57,592 nt of DNA, from assembly GCA_038065175.1 (NCBI GenBank), contig JBBTRN010000002.1:1-57592 (forward strand), given 5' to 3'. Both the position numbers and the translations under genes were made by a program. Source of the stretch: JBBTRN01 sp038065175 (GTDB lineage: Bacteria > Patescibacteriota > Doudnabacteria > UBA920). A model generated the notes under the pieces. The model saw only the letters and a list, made by a program, of their open reading frames with translations. It did not search any database and was not told where the DNA came from. Below are positions 30,334 to 39,864 of the stretch, in pieces (positions within the stretch are counted from its first letter, which is position 1; the number at the start of each line of letters is the position of its first letter).

Positions 30334-32631
30334 ATGCCAGAAACACAAAATAGCAATCCAAGCGAATTAGGCTTAGAACACCAGCCGCCCGCCCCTCACC
30401 CAACCGAAAGCCCAGACAATCGAAAAGTTGTGCCAGTAGAGGAAGGGAGGCAAGGCTTAAAGTCTAAACAGCGTAAAAACATTCGGTTAACAGACATAAG
30501 AGCCACAGAAATGCCTGATTCCAAGGGTGAGTTTGATAAGGATAATAATCCATTGGGCAGGGTCCGTTACGAAGTCAGAATTGACGCGCCCGGTAAAGGT
30601 AAAGTTTACAGGCGAACCGTGAAATTTATTGTGCCAAGAGTTGACCAGAAAAATTTTTTAGATGCACGAAAAAAAGAGACTATTAATTTTCATAGCCAGG
30701 ATATAGTTGACCAATACCGCAGATATAAAAATGAACATAGGGGTCGGCTTGTGCCCTGGAATAAGGATCGCTGGCTAACTGAGAAAGAGTTTGAGGAAGG
30801 TTTAGAGGAGTCGGGTTATGACATTGGGATGAACCGGTGGCAAAGCACTCAAGCAGACAGCGTTGAGCAGGTAATTGCCAGGATGCTCAAGCAGAATAAT
30901 TTTGATTTATTGCCCAGCGGTATTAGTTTAGATAAGCCCCTTTTAGACAAAAAGCGGCAATTGCGATTTTATATTGACGGCAGGGAATTTAACGCACCGC
31001 TTGCGGAAGTTGAGACCCGCGTTAAAACGGTATTTGGCCTATTGCAGGCGAGCCAGGAGCAAAATTTAAATTTATACGAAAATCTAATCCGTTTTAGGCA
31101 AATGGATTTTAACAAAATTTTAAGATTACCAGACGGCAATGAAAAAAAATTAGCTTTACAGGTCTTGGGCGTATTTGCGGGCATTCCAATTAAGGTTCTG
31201 CAAAAAGCCAAACAACTGGTGAACAATGGCGAGGCTGAAGATTTATTTGAGGAATATGAGCGGGTTAAAATTAAAGAACGCCAATTGGCTTCTACGCATG
31301 GACGGCGGCCTAGGGCTCGGAGGTTTTTAAGCCAAAAAGAACAGAATATAATAGACGTATTTGAAACTTTGGGCTTGAAGCTAAGGGGTAAAGACGGTTT
31401 TAGCTTTGCTACGGCAGGGGTGAACCAAGCTTTTTTAAAAAGATTAAGGCGTGAACCATGGGAGCATTTGGAAGAAAAAACACAGAGCCTTTTAGACGAA
31501 GCCCGCGAGAGCGTAAAAACATTAAATTTAAAGAAATTGGGATTCAAAGGCCTCCAAAAAGAGTTGGAAAGCGCCAATTTAAGCCAGCAGGAACAGAATG
31601 TAATGTATATTGCCGCGATTTTAGAAACTGGCCATAGCGCCAGATATATATTGGATGATTTTTGTAAAAAAGATTTACTGGAGCATTTTCCGGTTTTAGA
31701 AGTTAACCGTACCGCGGCCAGAATTGCTTTGGATTTATATAAAACAACGGTGGAAAAAAAATCTTTGCCGGAATTTCAGGACAAGCCGATTTTTGAGGCA
31801 AATGCCAGCCAAGCCTTTAAGGATCCGAATGACAAACGGCCGCAAAGCTTGGGTTTTGTAGCAAGAAAACAAGTTCAGGTTTTAACCGGCAGGCAATTCG
31901 TGGAAGTGTCCATTGCAAGACCTGCGGTCAAAGCAGGCCAAAACGCGGACAGAGACAGGGTTTTCCGTTTACCTAAAGACAGTTCGGTTGTTGGTTCCTT
32001 AGGAGCGGCTAAAACTTTGCAAAACCAAGTGGCGGATATTTTTTGGCGGCGGGCAAGGGAGGAAGGCCAGCGTTTTAGTTTTGTGCCGCACATTGAGCTG
32101 TTGAAGGGCAAGGCAAAGCAGAATCCTAAATTCCGCCTAACTTTAGGCACGAGTTCGGGAGAGGTTGATTATAAGACTTTCTATGAATCTTTAAGTTTTG
32201 AAAATAAAGTTAAGGTTGAAGTGTTGAAAGCAACCTACTTAGATAACAAAAAAAACCGGGGTGAGTGGTCAAAAGACACTAAAGAATGGCAAAAGCAGGC
32301 CGTGTATATGTTTCAGAATATTCTTTCTCACAGCGGGTTGCCCAGTTTAACCGAACAGCTTATAGTTTCGGAACTAAAAAAACACGGAGGAAAGCCAAGG
32401 GGTACGGTGGCCATATTGGACAAAGTCGGCAAAGTGATAAAAACGGGCGTTGAAAAAACAGCCAAAAAAGTTAGCCCAGATGAACCTATTATTCCAACTG
32501 GCATAATTAGCGCCAAAGATGTGGGATTGATTCTTGAAGAAAAGGCAAAACTCACCCGGAAAGCTCCAAAGGCTAAAGTAGTAAAAGCAAAACCTGATAT
32601 CCCAGCCAAAAAACGGGTTAAAAAGAAATGA
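30334..32631 (+). CDS. Unknown 765-aa charged helical protein with Lys-rich tail
   Basis: 765 aa from ATG 30334 (MPETQNSNPSE); the longer frame would run through the palindromic element. Not recognised. There is no signal peptide or membrane segment. The N-terminal 60 residues are polar and probably disordered. A long, highly charged, mainly helical body follows, with one basic patch (THGRRPRARRFLSQKEQN). The last 40 residues are almost only Lys, Ala, Pro and Val and end in KKRVKKK, very like the tail of the 1665-aa protein two genes on. It starts a same-strand run of five genes. A scaffold or nucleic-acid-associated role is possible but unsupported by any fold. Confidence 0.65.
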   Translation: MPETQNSNPSELGLEHQPPAPHPTESPDNRKVVPVEEGRQGLKSKQRKNIRLTDIRATEMPDSKGEFDKDNNPLGRVRYEVRIDAPGKGKVYRRTVKFIVPRVDQKNFLDARKKETINFHSQDIVDQYRRYKNEHRGRLVPWNKDRWLTEKEFEEGLEESGYDIGMNRWQSTQADSVEQVIARMLKQNNFDLLPSGISLDKPLLDKKRQLRFYIDGREFNAPLAEVETRVKTVFGLLQASQEQNLNLYENLIRFRQMDFNKILRLPDGNEKKLALQVLGVFAGIPIKVLQKAKQLVNNGEAEDLFEEYERVKIKERQLASTHGRRPRARRFLSQKEQNIIDVFETLGLKLRGKDGFSFATAGVNQAFLKRLRREPWEHLEEKTQSLLDEARESVKTLNLKKLGFKGLQKELESANLSQQEQNVMYIAAILETGHSARYILDDFCKKDLLEHFPVLEVNRTAARIALDLYKTTVEKKSLPEFQDKPIFEANASQAFKDPNDKRPQSLGFVARKQVQVLTGRQFVEVSIARPAVKAGQNADRDRVFRLPKDSSVVGSLGAAKTLQNQVADIFWRRAREEGQRFSFVPHIELLKGKAKQNPKFRLTLGTSSGEVDYKTFYESLSFENKVKVEVLKATYLDNKKNRGEWSKDTKEWQKQAVYMFQNILSHSGLPSLTEQLIVSELKKHGGKPRGTVAILDKVGKVIKTGVEKTAKKVSPDEPIIPTGIISAKDVGLILEEKAKLTRKAPKAKVVKAKPDIPAKKRVKKK

Positions 32632-32692
32632 GAAATTGACATTAATTGAAAATCATGGCATTTTTAAGGCAAATATTAAATAAAAAAATTTT

Positions 32693-33025
32693 ATGACTCA
32701 AAAAAATCAAAACACTACCAGCGCTCTGTCAGATCCTAATATAAAAGTTTTTGTGGAAAATTTGGTGGCGGAAAAAAACTTTACAGATGTGGAAGAAGAA
32801 GTTATGGCGCAAATAACAAAAGACTTGACTGATCGTGTCGAAGAAATTATTAATGCCGCAATTTTGGCGGCTATTCCTGCTGACAAACTGGAAGATTTTG
32901 ATAAACTTTTGCACACAGGGACTAGGCAGGAAATTGCGGCTTTTTGCGAAACCAATGTACCCAATTTGCAAGGGGTGGTGACAGAAGAATTAAGGGCGTT
33001 TAGGGAAACCTATTTGGGCGTTTAA
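32693..33025 (+). CDS. DUF5663 family small acidic protein
   Basis: 110 aa. The pattern matches the DUF5663 family that is common in CPR genomes: FVENLVAEKNFTDVEEEVMAQITKDL, then a helix VEEIINAAILAAIPADKLEDFDKLL and a final FCETNVPNLQGVVTEELRAFRETYL. It is wholly helical and acidic, with no membrane segment. Function of the family is unknown. It is placed between two large unknown proteins and is probably co-transcribed with them. Confidence 0.75.
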   Translation: MTQKNQNTTSALSDPNIKVFVENLVAEKNFTDVEEEVMAQITKDLTDRVEEIINAAILAAIPADKLEDFDKLLHTGTRQEIAAFCETNVPNLQGVVTEELRAFRETYLGV

Positions 33026-33062
33026 TTTTCCGTTTTATTTTTTATCGCTCATCGTTTATTAT

Positions 33063-36000
33063 ATGACAGAAAGGCCGGGCTTTAATTCCGAAGACTCCAT
33101 GAGGGAGTTTCAGGATCAGGACAAGCTTACAATCGGCTTAGCCGATATTACTTCGGCCGTGGAAGAGCGTTCTAAAGATGTTGCTTTAGACAAAGTTACC
33201 GAGAACGCCGAACAGCCAAAGGGTTTTTGGGCGCGGGCAAAAGGTTTAGTCAAGAATGTCTGGAAGCGCAGCGAGATGAACTTGACTCTGGAGCGCTACC
33301 GGGCGGAAAAGAAAATCCTTAAAGAAGGTTTGTACTCGCATTTAGAAGAAGAAGCTGGCAGTGACCAGGCAAAAAAGGCGGAAAGACAACAGGAAGCCAA
33401 AGAAGCTCAAGAACGCACAGTTAAGGCCACAGTGGACAGGTTCACCGTAAAGAGCGAATTTGAGGATCAATTTATACACAAAGAAGCAGGTGAGCATAGG
33501 GAAGAGCTTAACGATGCAAATTTACGCGGGCAAATTATTGGTTTGGTAAAAGCCTACGCCAGAGGCGAAGAAAGAGGCGGTATTACTGAAGAGCAATTTA
33601 ATATTGAAGTTAACAAGCTTTTTAATCCGGAAAGCCAGTTTGTCCGTGGACTAAAAAACACCAATCCCCAGGCCGTAGAAAAAGGCAAAATGTTCGCTCA
33701 TAATCTTTTGGATATTGCTAAAAAAGCCAAACAGATTATAACTAGGCAAGTTGAGCAAAATGTGGATTTACTGGCGGCCTTGGAAGGTTTGGATGAGCGG
33801 TTCCGAATTATGGTGGGTAAGGCCAAAGCCGGGGTCAGAACCGAGGCCCAGTATAACGCGGTTGATAGAATAACCAATTTTATTGTTAAACACACTGGCG
33901 GAGTTTTTACCGAACAGACCGTGGCCGTGGGGGTGGCCGCGGTTTACGGCGCTGCCACAAAGTTTGCTGGTGCGGCGTTTAGAAAAGCCTCTGGGATTTT
34001 AGGCGGCGCAGGAGCTTTGGCCGGCATGCAGGAGAGCAGGAGGCTCGAGAGGGAAAGAGCCCAGCACGCGCGTGAAATGGCCCAGGGGCGTAAGCTTAAG
34101 AGTCCGGATAAAGCTAAGCGCCGTAAAGAATTGGAAGAGTCCAGGATCCAATTTAAAAAATTTGGCGACATAAAGAACGATTTGGAAATTTCGGTCTTAA
34201 ACCGCGGCAGCGCAGAATTTTCTGAAGCGGAATATAATGAAGGTTTAAAAGTTTTGGCAGACTTGGAAGCCCGGGTTAAAGTCTCCAACCGCGGCATTTT
34301 AAATTCCGAAGTCTCCAAATGGAGGCTCATACAAAGAAATAAACGTTACAGGATAGATTTGATTGGCTATAGCGACGAGACAAATGTGGCTAAAGAACAG
34401 CAGGTTTTGGACATAATGCGCGCTAAGGCTAAAATTGAATTGGCCAAGTGGGCAACGGCGCACGGCAAGAATTTGGATCGTGATTTAGACCAGGCGGTGG
34501 AAGCCCAAATTACGAATCTCAAGCAGGGCGACCAAGGCATTTTAAAAAAGAATGAAATGTTTATTAGCCTTAAGCGCAAAAGGGTGTTTAAGGCCATTGC
34601 TAAAGGCATGCTAATTGGCGGTGCAATTGGCACAATTATGCAGGAGGCGCAAGCGTTTTGGAATGAAGGTCAATATGGCGTGGCTGAACATTTGGTGGAC
34701 AAGGTAAGGGGCATAAAGCATTTTGTCAAAAAGGGCGAAACTTCGACTATGCTCGAGGGTGCTTGGCAGAACGCGAGGGATTATTTTGACCCATCGGTCC
34801 ACGCGGCAAGTCCTCTCCACGATGAAATTTTAGGCTCCCGGACTTTTAGGATGCACGACGGCATAAAGTGGGCAGAGGACGCTTCGACTACAGGCAACAA
34901 CAATGATTTTTATTTAACGGACGCGAGCGGCAACCGTATAAGCGAAAATTTGGAATTGAACCCGGATAGGAGTTTGACTCCCGGGGCTAAACAGTGGCTT
35001 TTAGACCATGGGTACAATGTAGCTGATTTAGCCTCCAGCGCGGCTAAAGGCATGCACGGGCTGGATTTGGCGGAAACCCAAAAGCTGTTTCCTGACTTAG
35101 CGCAAAACGCAAGGGTAGACTGGCACGACAAACCGGGTGAGTTTTGGAGCGAGATTCATAAACAGTGGCTGGAATTTGAAGGCAAACAGCAAATGGGCTA
35201 TTTGGTCACGCGAGGAGATAAGGTTTTTTTGGATTGCAGTAAAGTGCTTGATAATTTTCTAAAAGAGATAGAACAGCGGGTAAATTCACCTGATTTCGGG
35301 CAGGTGGAAGGATATTTTAACGCTAACGGCACACCGTTTGTTGACCCAAAAATGATGCATTTAAAGGAGCGGATTATTGAGGCAATCAATAATGGCGACA
35401 TTCACCAGAAATTCCAGGCAGTTGTCATTCCAACGGAAGGCGCCAACGACGCCGGAATAAGCGACCTAATTGAAGGCGCTGACGCCCAGGGTATGATTGA
35501 GCTAAACGGGAAATATGACTGGTCAAAGATATTTATTGATCCGGCTACCGGCAAGATCGATCCGGCAAAACTCCATGACGGCAAACTTCCGTTCAGCTTT
35601 TTGGAAATGCGTTTTGACGGCCACGTAATGAATACAGTGAAGGGTTTGCCGGAAGTTGCCGGTATGCCAATTACCGAAATTTTACCACCCAGCGGAAATT
35701 TACCACCTACCACACTCTGGCCCTTCGGTGCCGCCTGGCCGAGAAGGGGAATTGAGGAAACGGAAAGGCCGCCAGGTATTTATCCTTACTATGGTGGGTT
35801 TGAAATCACGCCTGAAGAGAGAGCAAGAATGAGGCAGGATATGTCGCCACGGTTATTAGAGAATCCTGATGCCCGTTTGGATCCTTCGGTAGAAATTCCT
35901 TGGTACTTTTCTCAACAAGAAAATCGTTATTCGGGATACAGAAAAGAATTGGACAGGCTGAATGCCCAAATAAACCATCCTATGGGCTTAAATACAGAGG

Positions 36001-38060
36001 CAGTAGTAGCTTTAGCCGTGGCCGGCCATCAAGAACATGAAAATATTTTTCGCACCCTTCAGGTATATGGTTTGCAAAAAGACAAAAATGGCAATAGTGT
36101 TTGGAACGGTGATGCCAGCAAATATGAAATTATTCTTTATGTTAACTGGCCTTCAGGTAGTAATCCCGAAAAAACTTTTCAAGAAATTGAACGGTTTAGG
36201 CAGCAATATCCAAATGTCCCGCTAAGAGTTTCCGGCGAAGAGATAAATAACGGGCAAACTGAAGTTGGCTGGTATAAGAAGAAAGCTTTTGATTTGGGAT
36301 TACTTAGGCACATGCAAAGAGGAAACGGAAAGGATATTATAATAATTGCTAACGATGCGGATATGCGCTACGCTCATCCGCAATATTTAGAACTCGCTAG
36401 TGGTTATATGGATACAACAGAAGCCCAGAAACTTGACGCATTGCTTGGCAGGCAAGATTTAGACCCAGAAGTATACGAGAAGAACCCAACATTCCATTCA
36501 GTTATGCGTTTTTGGCAGAATATGGATAGCGTTTTGCGCGCTAAACACCATATGATGTATACCCAAGGCAGGAATACCTTATTAAGAGGTTCAAGTTATG
36601 CGGCGATTGGTGGTAATAGAACTAAGGATTTTTGGGCAGATGTGGAGTTTGGGAAATTATTCCAAGCCGCGAGGAATGGCAAGCATACGCTTGACTATTC
36701 AAATAAGGCTTGGGTTATGGTAGACCCAAGAAGAGAAATAGACAAGTTTAAGAGGGGCGAGTTCATTGCTTGGACTTGGTCAGATTTTAATACCAGGCAA
36801 AACATACGCGGCGGAGGCAAGGCAGACCATCAGGCTCCAGAAAATTTGGATGTGGAAAAATTGGCCTTAGCAGCAGAACAAGACCCGCAGGTTGTCCAGT
36901 TCAGAGAGCGTTTAGAGGAAGAAATCCAGGCGGTCGCTGATTCTTATTTATCAAACCTATCTTATTATCCTTCCGATATAGACGATGGGGATGACGATGT
37001 TAATTCTCTATTTAAAGGTAAATTAGATTATCGGAAGGCTGAGAAAGTCGTAAGAAAAGCGGCTGAGTATTTGGGCATAGAGATTGACATTCAGCCTGAT
37101 ACTTACGCTGACAATAAGGCAAAATTAAAAATAAACATTAAAGATTCACAAAAGCTCCGTGATCGTTTGTTGCAATATAGAGATGAGGTTAGGAAACAAG
37201 TTAAATTAAAAACTCAGCCTTTTGAATTAAGACCAACTTTCGAGCCGAAAAAACTTTTAACCGAAGCCCTTAAATCTGGATTTAATCAGAATCCTTTTAA
37301 ATTTATTAAAAATTTGGATACGGTAGATTTAAAGAAGTCAAAAATATCCAGGCAAGATTTGGTTCAGGCTTTGTTTGAGGTAAATGGACTTGGGGATCAG
37401 TATGAGCAGGCAAAATTGGACGCGCCTGAGACTAGGGGTGCCAGTGCCGGCCAAAAGACTTTGATCCAGCTGTTAAAACTAATGGCGCAAGGCAATCCGG
37501 GATTAAAACAGCAATGGCAGCAAAACTATCCGCGCGGGTACACAGCCTGGGCGTTTGATGCCATGTCGCAAGACGTACACCGCGACATTGTCTCTCAAGG
37601 CGGTTTGACGGACGCTAAAGTGGATGCTTACGCAAAGGAGTACAACCTTTCCGGAGTGGAAATCTTAACCCAGCTGTTTAAGGGCAAACCTTCTTGGCAG
37701 AAAAAATTTGAAGACGCTTTTGCTGCGGCCGGCCGGGTTGAAGCCAGACGTGAAGAAACATTAAGGCAAATATTAGCAGAAATGCAGCCGTCTGCGCAAA
37801 ATAAAATTCCCTCGACGGTTACTCGGATAGTTCCTGGGACAGTTCCTGGTCGAATCGGCGGACAAACAGCGCCGGACATAACCAGAGCCAGGCCGGCGAC
37901 AAGAAGAGAAATACTTCCCTCATCTCCCGACTCTCCCGAAGACATTCAAGTTGACGCGGCAGAATTATTAAGACTACTTCAGCAACAGGGTAAGCCGGGC
38001 AACAAAAAGACTGCCGGAGTTAGGAAGGTTGTTAAGAAAACAGTCGTAAAGAAAAAGTAG
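33063..38060 (+). CDS. 1665-aa membrane protein with GT-A-like glycosyltransferase domain
   Basis: Not recognised as a whole. Residues 1-480 are charged and helical with one weakly hydrophobic Ala/Gly stretch near 285-320. A probable membrane segment lies near 512-530 (KGMLIGGAIGTIMQEA). The region about 975-1250 has the layout of a GT-A (family 2-like) glycosyltransferase. LAVAGHQEHENIFRTLQ stands where the first strand and sugar-nucleotide loop belong, IIIIANDADMRYAHP carries a DXD-like motif (NDAD, near 1096), and GGNRTKDFWADVEFG (near 1182) stands where the ED motif lies. A Lys/Val tail ends in VVKKTVVKKK. One protein may thus join a coiled-coil membrane part and a sugar transferase. The domain call is inference from motif order. 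Confidence 0.6.
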   Translation: MTERPGFNSEDSMREFQDQDKLTIGLADITSAVEERSKDVALDKVTENAEQPKGFWARAKGLVKNVWKRSEMNLTLERYRAEKKILKEGLYSHLEEEAGSDQAKKAERQQEAKEAQERTVKATVDRFTVKSEFEDQFIHKEAGEHREELNDANLRGQIIGLVKAYARGEERGGITEEQFNIEVNKLFNPESQFVRGLKNTNPQAVEKGKMFAHNLLDIAKKAKQIITRQVEQNVDLLAALEGLDERFRIMVGKAKAGVRTEAQYNAVDRITNFIVKHTGGVFTEQTVAVGVAAVYGAATKFAGAAFRKASGILGGAGALAGMQESRRLERERAQHAREMAQGRKLKSPDKAKRRKELEESRIQFKKFGDIKNDLEISVLNRGSAEFSEAEYNEGLKVLADLEARVKVSNRGILNSEVSKWRLIQRNKRYRIDLIGYSDETNVAKEQQVLDIMRAKAKIELAKWATAHGKNLDRDLDQAVEAQITNLKQGDQGILKKNEMFISLKRKRVFKAIAKGMLIGGAIGTIMQEAQAFWNEGQYGVAEHLVDKVRGIKHFVKKGETSTMLEGAWQNARDYFDPSVHAASPLHDEILGSRTFRMHDGIKWAEDASTTGNNNDFYLTDASGNRISENLELNPDRSLTPGAKQWLLDHGYNVADLASSAAKGMHGLDLAETQKLFPDLAQNARVDWHDKPGEFWSEIHKQWLEFEGKQQMGYLVTRGDKVFLDCSKVLDNFLKEIEQRVNSPDFGQVEGYFNANGTPFVDPKMMHLKERIIEAINNGDIHQKFQAVVIPTEGANDAGISDLIEGADAQGMIELNGKYDWSKIFIDPATGKIDPAKLHDGKLPFSFLEMRFDGHVMNTVKGLPEVAGMPITEILPPSGNLPPTTLWPFGAAWPRRGIEETERPPGIYPYYGGFEITPEERARMRQDMSPRLLENPDARLDPSVEIPWYFSQQENRYSGYRKELDRLNAQINHPMGLNTEAVVALAVAGHQEHENIFRTLQVYGLQKDKNGNSVWNGDASKYEIILYVNWPSGSNPEKTFQEIERFRQQYPNVPLRVSGEEINNGQTEVGWYKKKAFDLGLLRHMQRGNGKDIIIIANDADMRYAHPQYLELASGYMDTTEAQKLDALLGRQDLDPEVYEKNPTFHSVMRFWQNMDSVLRAKHHMMYTQGRNTLLRGSSYAAIGGNRTKDFWADVEFGKLFQAARNGKHTLDYSNKAWVMVDPRREIDKFKRGEFIAWTWSDFNTRQNIRGGGKADHQAPENLDVEKLALAAEQDPQVVQFRERLEEEIQAVADSYLSNLSYYPSDIDDGDDDVNSLFKGKLDYRKAEKVVRKAAEYLGIEIDIQPDTYADNKAKLKINIKDSQKLRDRLLQYRDEVRKQVKLKTQPFELRPTFEPKKLLTEALKSGFNQNPFKFIKNLDTVDLKKSKISRQDLVQALFEVNGLGDQYEQAKLDAPETRGASAGQKTLIQLLKLMAQGNPGLKQQWQQNYPRGYTAWAFDAMSQDVHRDIVSQGGLTDAKVDAYAKEYNLSGVEILTQLFKGKPSWQKKFEDAFAAAGRVEARREETLRQILAEMQPSAQNKIPSTVTRIVPGTVPGRIGGQTAPDITRARPATRREILPSSPDSPEDIQVDAAELLRLLQQQGKPGNKKTAGVRKVVKKTVVKKK

Positions 38061-38442
38061 TTTTAGACTTTTGTGGCTCTCCTCCGCATTTAGTCATCTA
38101 AGAATGTTACTCGAACGCCGCAAAAAGTTAATAAAATTAGGCCTAATATATCGTTGCATTTTTCGGGATTTTTTTAACCCTAACAACGGCTACAAAATTC
38201 ATTATTCGCTTTGAAATCGGCCTTGGATTGATTTATTAAGAATTTAAGCATCAGTGCTTGGCAAAAGGGGTATCTAGGGTAACACCGCTCATGGCTCAAC
38301 CGAAGATGAGGTAGTAACAAATTACGTGGCTCAATTCGCTCCTCTTGTGTGAAGGTTATTTTTGTAGTATAGTATAAAATATAAAGGGAATTTGGTCGAT
38401 TTCCTTTAAATAATTTAATAAAAATAATTAAATTAAAAATAT
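38061..38442. other. 382-nt gap, no gene seen
   Basis: No coding frame is supported. A TATAAAAT-like box near 38370 and an AAGGGAAT/ATTTCCTTT hairpin (about 38384-38408) precede the next gene. The middle part (38180-38340) has mixed composition and no repeat that I could match; an unannotated small RNA is possible. Confidence 0.4.
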
Positions 38443-39201
38443 ATGGCATTTTTTAGAAAAAGCCCGGAAGTCGGGCCACAAGTGGAAGCCTCTACCGAGG
38501 CAAAACCGGCTGGGAAGAGGGAGAGGCCTGATTTTAAGGCTCTCGCCACTCAAAGGAATGAGGTAGTTGCCAAAAAGACATCGGGTGTTGGTGAAAGAAT
38601 AAAAGGTTTTTTTGGCAGGGTTAGGGAAGGCGGAAAAGTAGCCAAGGATTTTGTTTTGACTATTGACGCCCGCGCGGCTTATCGCGCCGGCCAGGCGAAA
38701 GACATTGCTGTTGGAGCCTATGAAGCTACGAGGGACGCGGCGGTCAGCGGCGCGCGGGCAGTGAGGTCAGAAGTAGTTCAAGACGCTAAAGCTGTGTATG
38801 GCGCTGGTGTAAGAGGTAAGGATTACGCAGCGGGGAAGGGTAAAGAGGGAGTAGAGTGGACAAAAGCGCGTGGGAGCGAAGCAGTCCAGCTTGGCAGGGA
38901 TGGGGTGGAAGCAGTGCATGACGGAATGGAGAGAGCCAGAGATTACAGCTTGGCAAGGTTTAGTGAAGCTGGGGCCGCCATTGCCAGCCGGAGACAGGAA
39001 TATTTAGACAGTAAAGAAACGAGAGCTTGGAACGCGGAACAGACAAAAGTCAACGGTGCGCAGGATATGATTAGGGCTTTACAAGCTCGAATTGCAACAA
39101 GCCAGGAGGCTCAAACTAGAATTGAACGGGGTTTTCAGGATAGGCTAAAAGAGAGAGATGTTTCGTATCCTAACCAAGAAGTAGCGACAGCGGCTGCCTA
39201 A
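38443..39201 (+). CDS. Unknown Ala-rich helical protein (LEA/apolipoprotein-like)
   Basis: 252 aa. After a polar N-terminus, residues 40-215 consist of imperfect amphipathic helical repeats rich in Ala, Gly, Lys, Arg and Glu (AAYRAGQAKDIAVGAYEAT, KDYAAGKGKEGVEWTKARG, GVEAVHDGMERARDYS). Such 11-residue-like patterns occur in LEA proteins and lipid-binding helices. The C-terminus is a coiled coil (MIRALQARIATSQEAQTRIERG). No membrane segment is seen. It follows the 1665-aa gene after a 382-nt gap and is closely followed by another coiled-coil protein. Confidence 0.65.
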   Translation: MAFFRKSPEVGPQVEASTEAKPAGKRERPDFKALATQRNEVVAKKTSGVGERIKGFFGRVREGGKVAKDFVLTIDARAAYRAGQAKDIAVGAYEATRDAAVSGARAVRSEVVQDAKAVYGAGVRGKDYAAGKGKEGVEWTKARGSEAVQLGRDGVEAVHDGMERARDYSLARFSEAGAAIASRRQEYLDSKETRAWNAEQTKVNGAQDMIRALQARIATSQEAQTRIERGFQDRLKERDVSYPNQEVATAAA

Positions 39202-39218
39202 AATTAATATAAAAATAT

Positions 39219-39560
39219 ATGGCTGACTTAAAACAACAACTTGAAGAATTAATTAATTCTTTGCCGGTTGAAGACGGCGTCAAGCAAACTTTGCTTACTA
39301 AACTTAACGTCGAAGGCGCTAGCGAAGATATGGTTATTGAAGTGAGGGTGGTTTTGGCAGAAGCCCAGGTCAATTTAAATAAAAAATATAAGCCGCAGCT
39401 TGACCAGCTTAAAGCTTTGGAGCAGGAAGAAAAAGCCGCTTATGACACCTATAGCCAAGAAATGGACGAATTGGAAGAGGACTTAGATAACTTGGCGAAA
39501 GCCCTGACTAAAGCTGAAGAAGAGCAGCAGTTAGAAGAAGCGCGGAAAAAGATAGTATAG
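39219..39560 (+). CDS. Unknown small coiled-coil protein
   Basis: 113 aa, very acidic. The N-terminal half is a short helical domain (LEELINSLPVEDGVKQTLLTKLN), and the C-terminal half is a long coiled coil (EMDELEEDLDNLAKALTKAEEEQ). It starts 17 nt after the previous stop, so it is co-transcribed with the Ala-rich protein. The gene is ended by a perfect palindromic terminator. Not recognised; probably a partner of the preceding helical proteins. Confidence 0.65.
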   Translation: MADLKQQLEELINSLPVEDGVKQTLLTKLNVEGASEDMVIEVRVVLAEAQVNLNKKYKPQLDQLKALEQEEKAAYDTYSQEMDELEEDLDNLAKALTKAEEEQQLEEARKKIV

Positions 39561-39580
39561 ATAGATATAATCAAATTTTA

Positions 39581-39608
39581 CAAAGCCCCGGGAATTCCCG
39601 GGGCTTTG
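39581..39608. terminator. Perfect palindromic terminator
   Basis: CAAAGCCCCGGGAA and its exact inverse form a 28-nt palindrome, followed by a T-containing stretch. Confidence 0.85.
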
Positions 39609-39626
39609 GTTCGGGGTTTTTAGGTT

Positions 39627-39837
39627 CATACGCAATATTACTGGACTTAAGCGTATAACTTCGCTACCCGAAACAGATGGAAAGCTCTATCTCTCACGCC
39701 TCTGACCACAGAACGGAAACTCTTTAATTTAGCGTTAAACGGGTCATAATGATAATCGTTAGTTGTGATTATCATTATCACATCTTTACTTGACTTAATG
39801 TTCTAGCTGGCTTGTTACTCCAGTAGTATTGCGTATG
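39627..39837. mobile_element. 211-bp element with 19-bp terminal inverted repeats
   Basis: CATACGCAATATTACTGGA (39627-39645) is inverted at 39819-39837 with a single mismatch. No coding frame fits inside. It contains a 12-bp perfect hairpin, ATAATGATAATC / GATTATCATTAT (39746-39757 and 39767-39778), whose arms resemble halves of a Fur box. The layout is that of a small non-autonomous insertion element. Confidence 0.6.
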
Positions 39838-39864
39838 ACTCGGTTTTTATGGTACAGTTTTACT

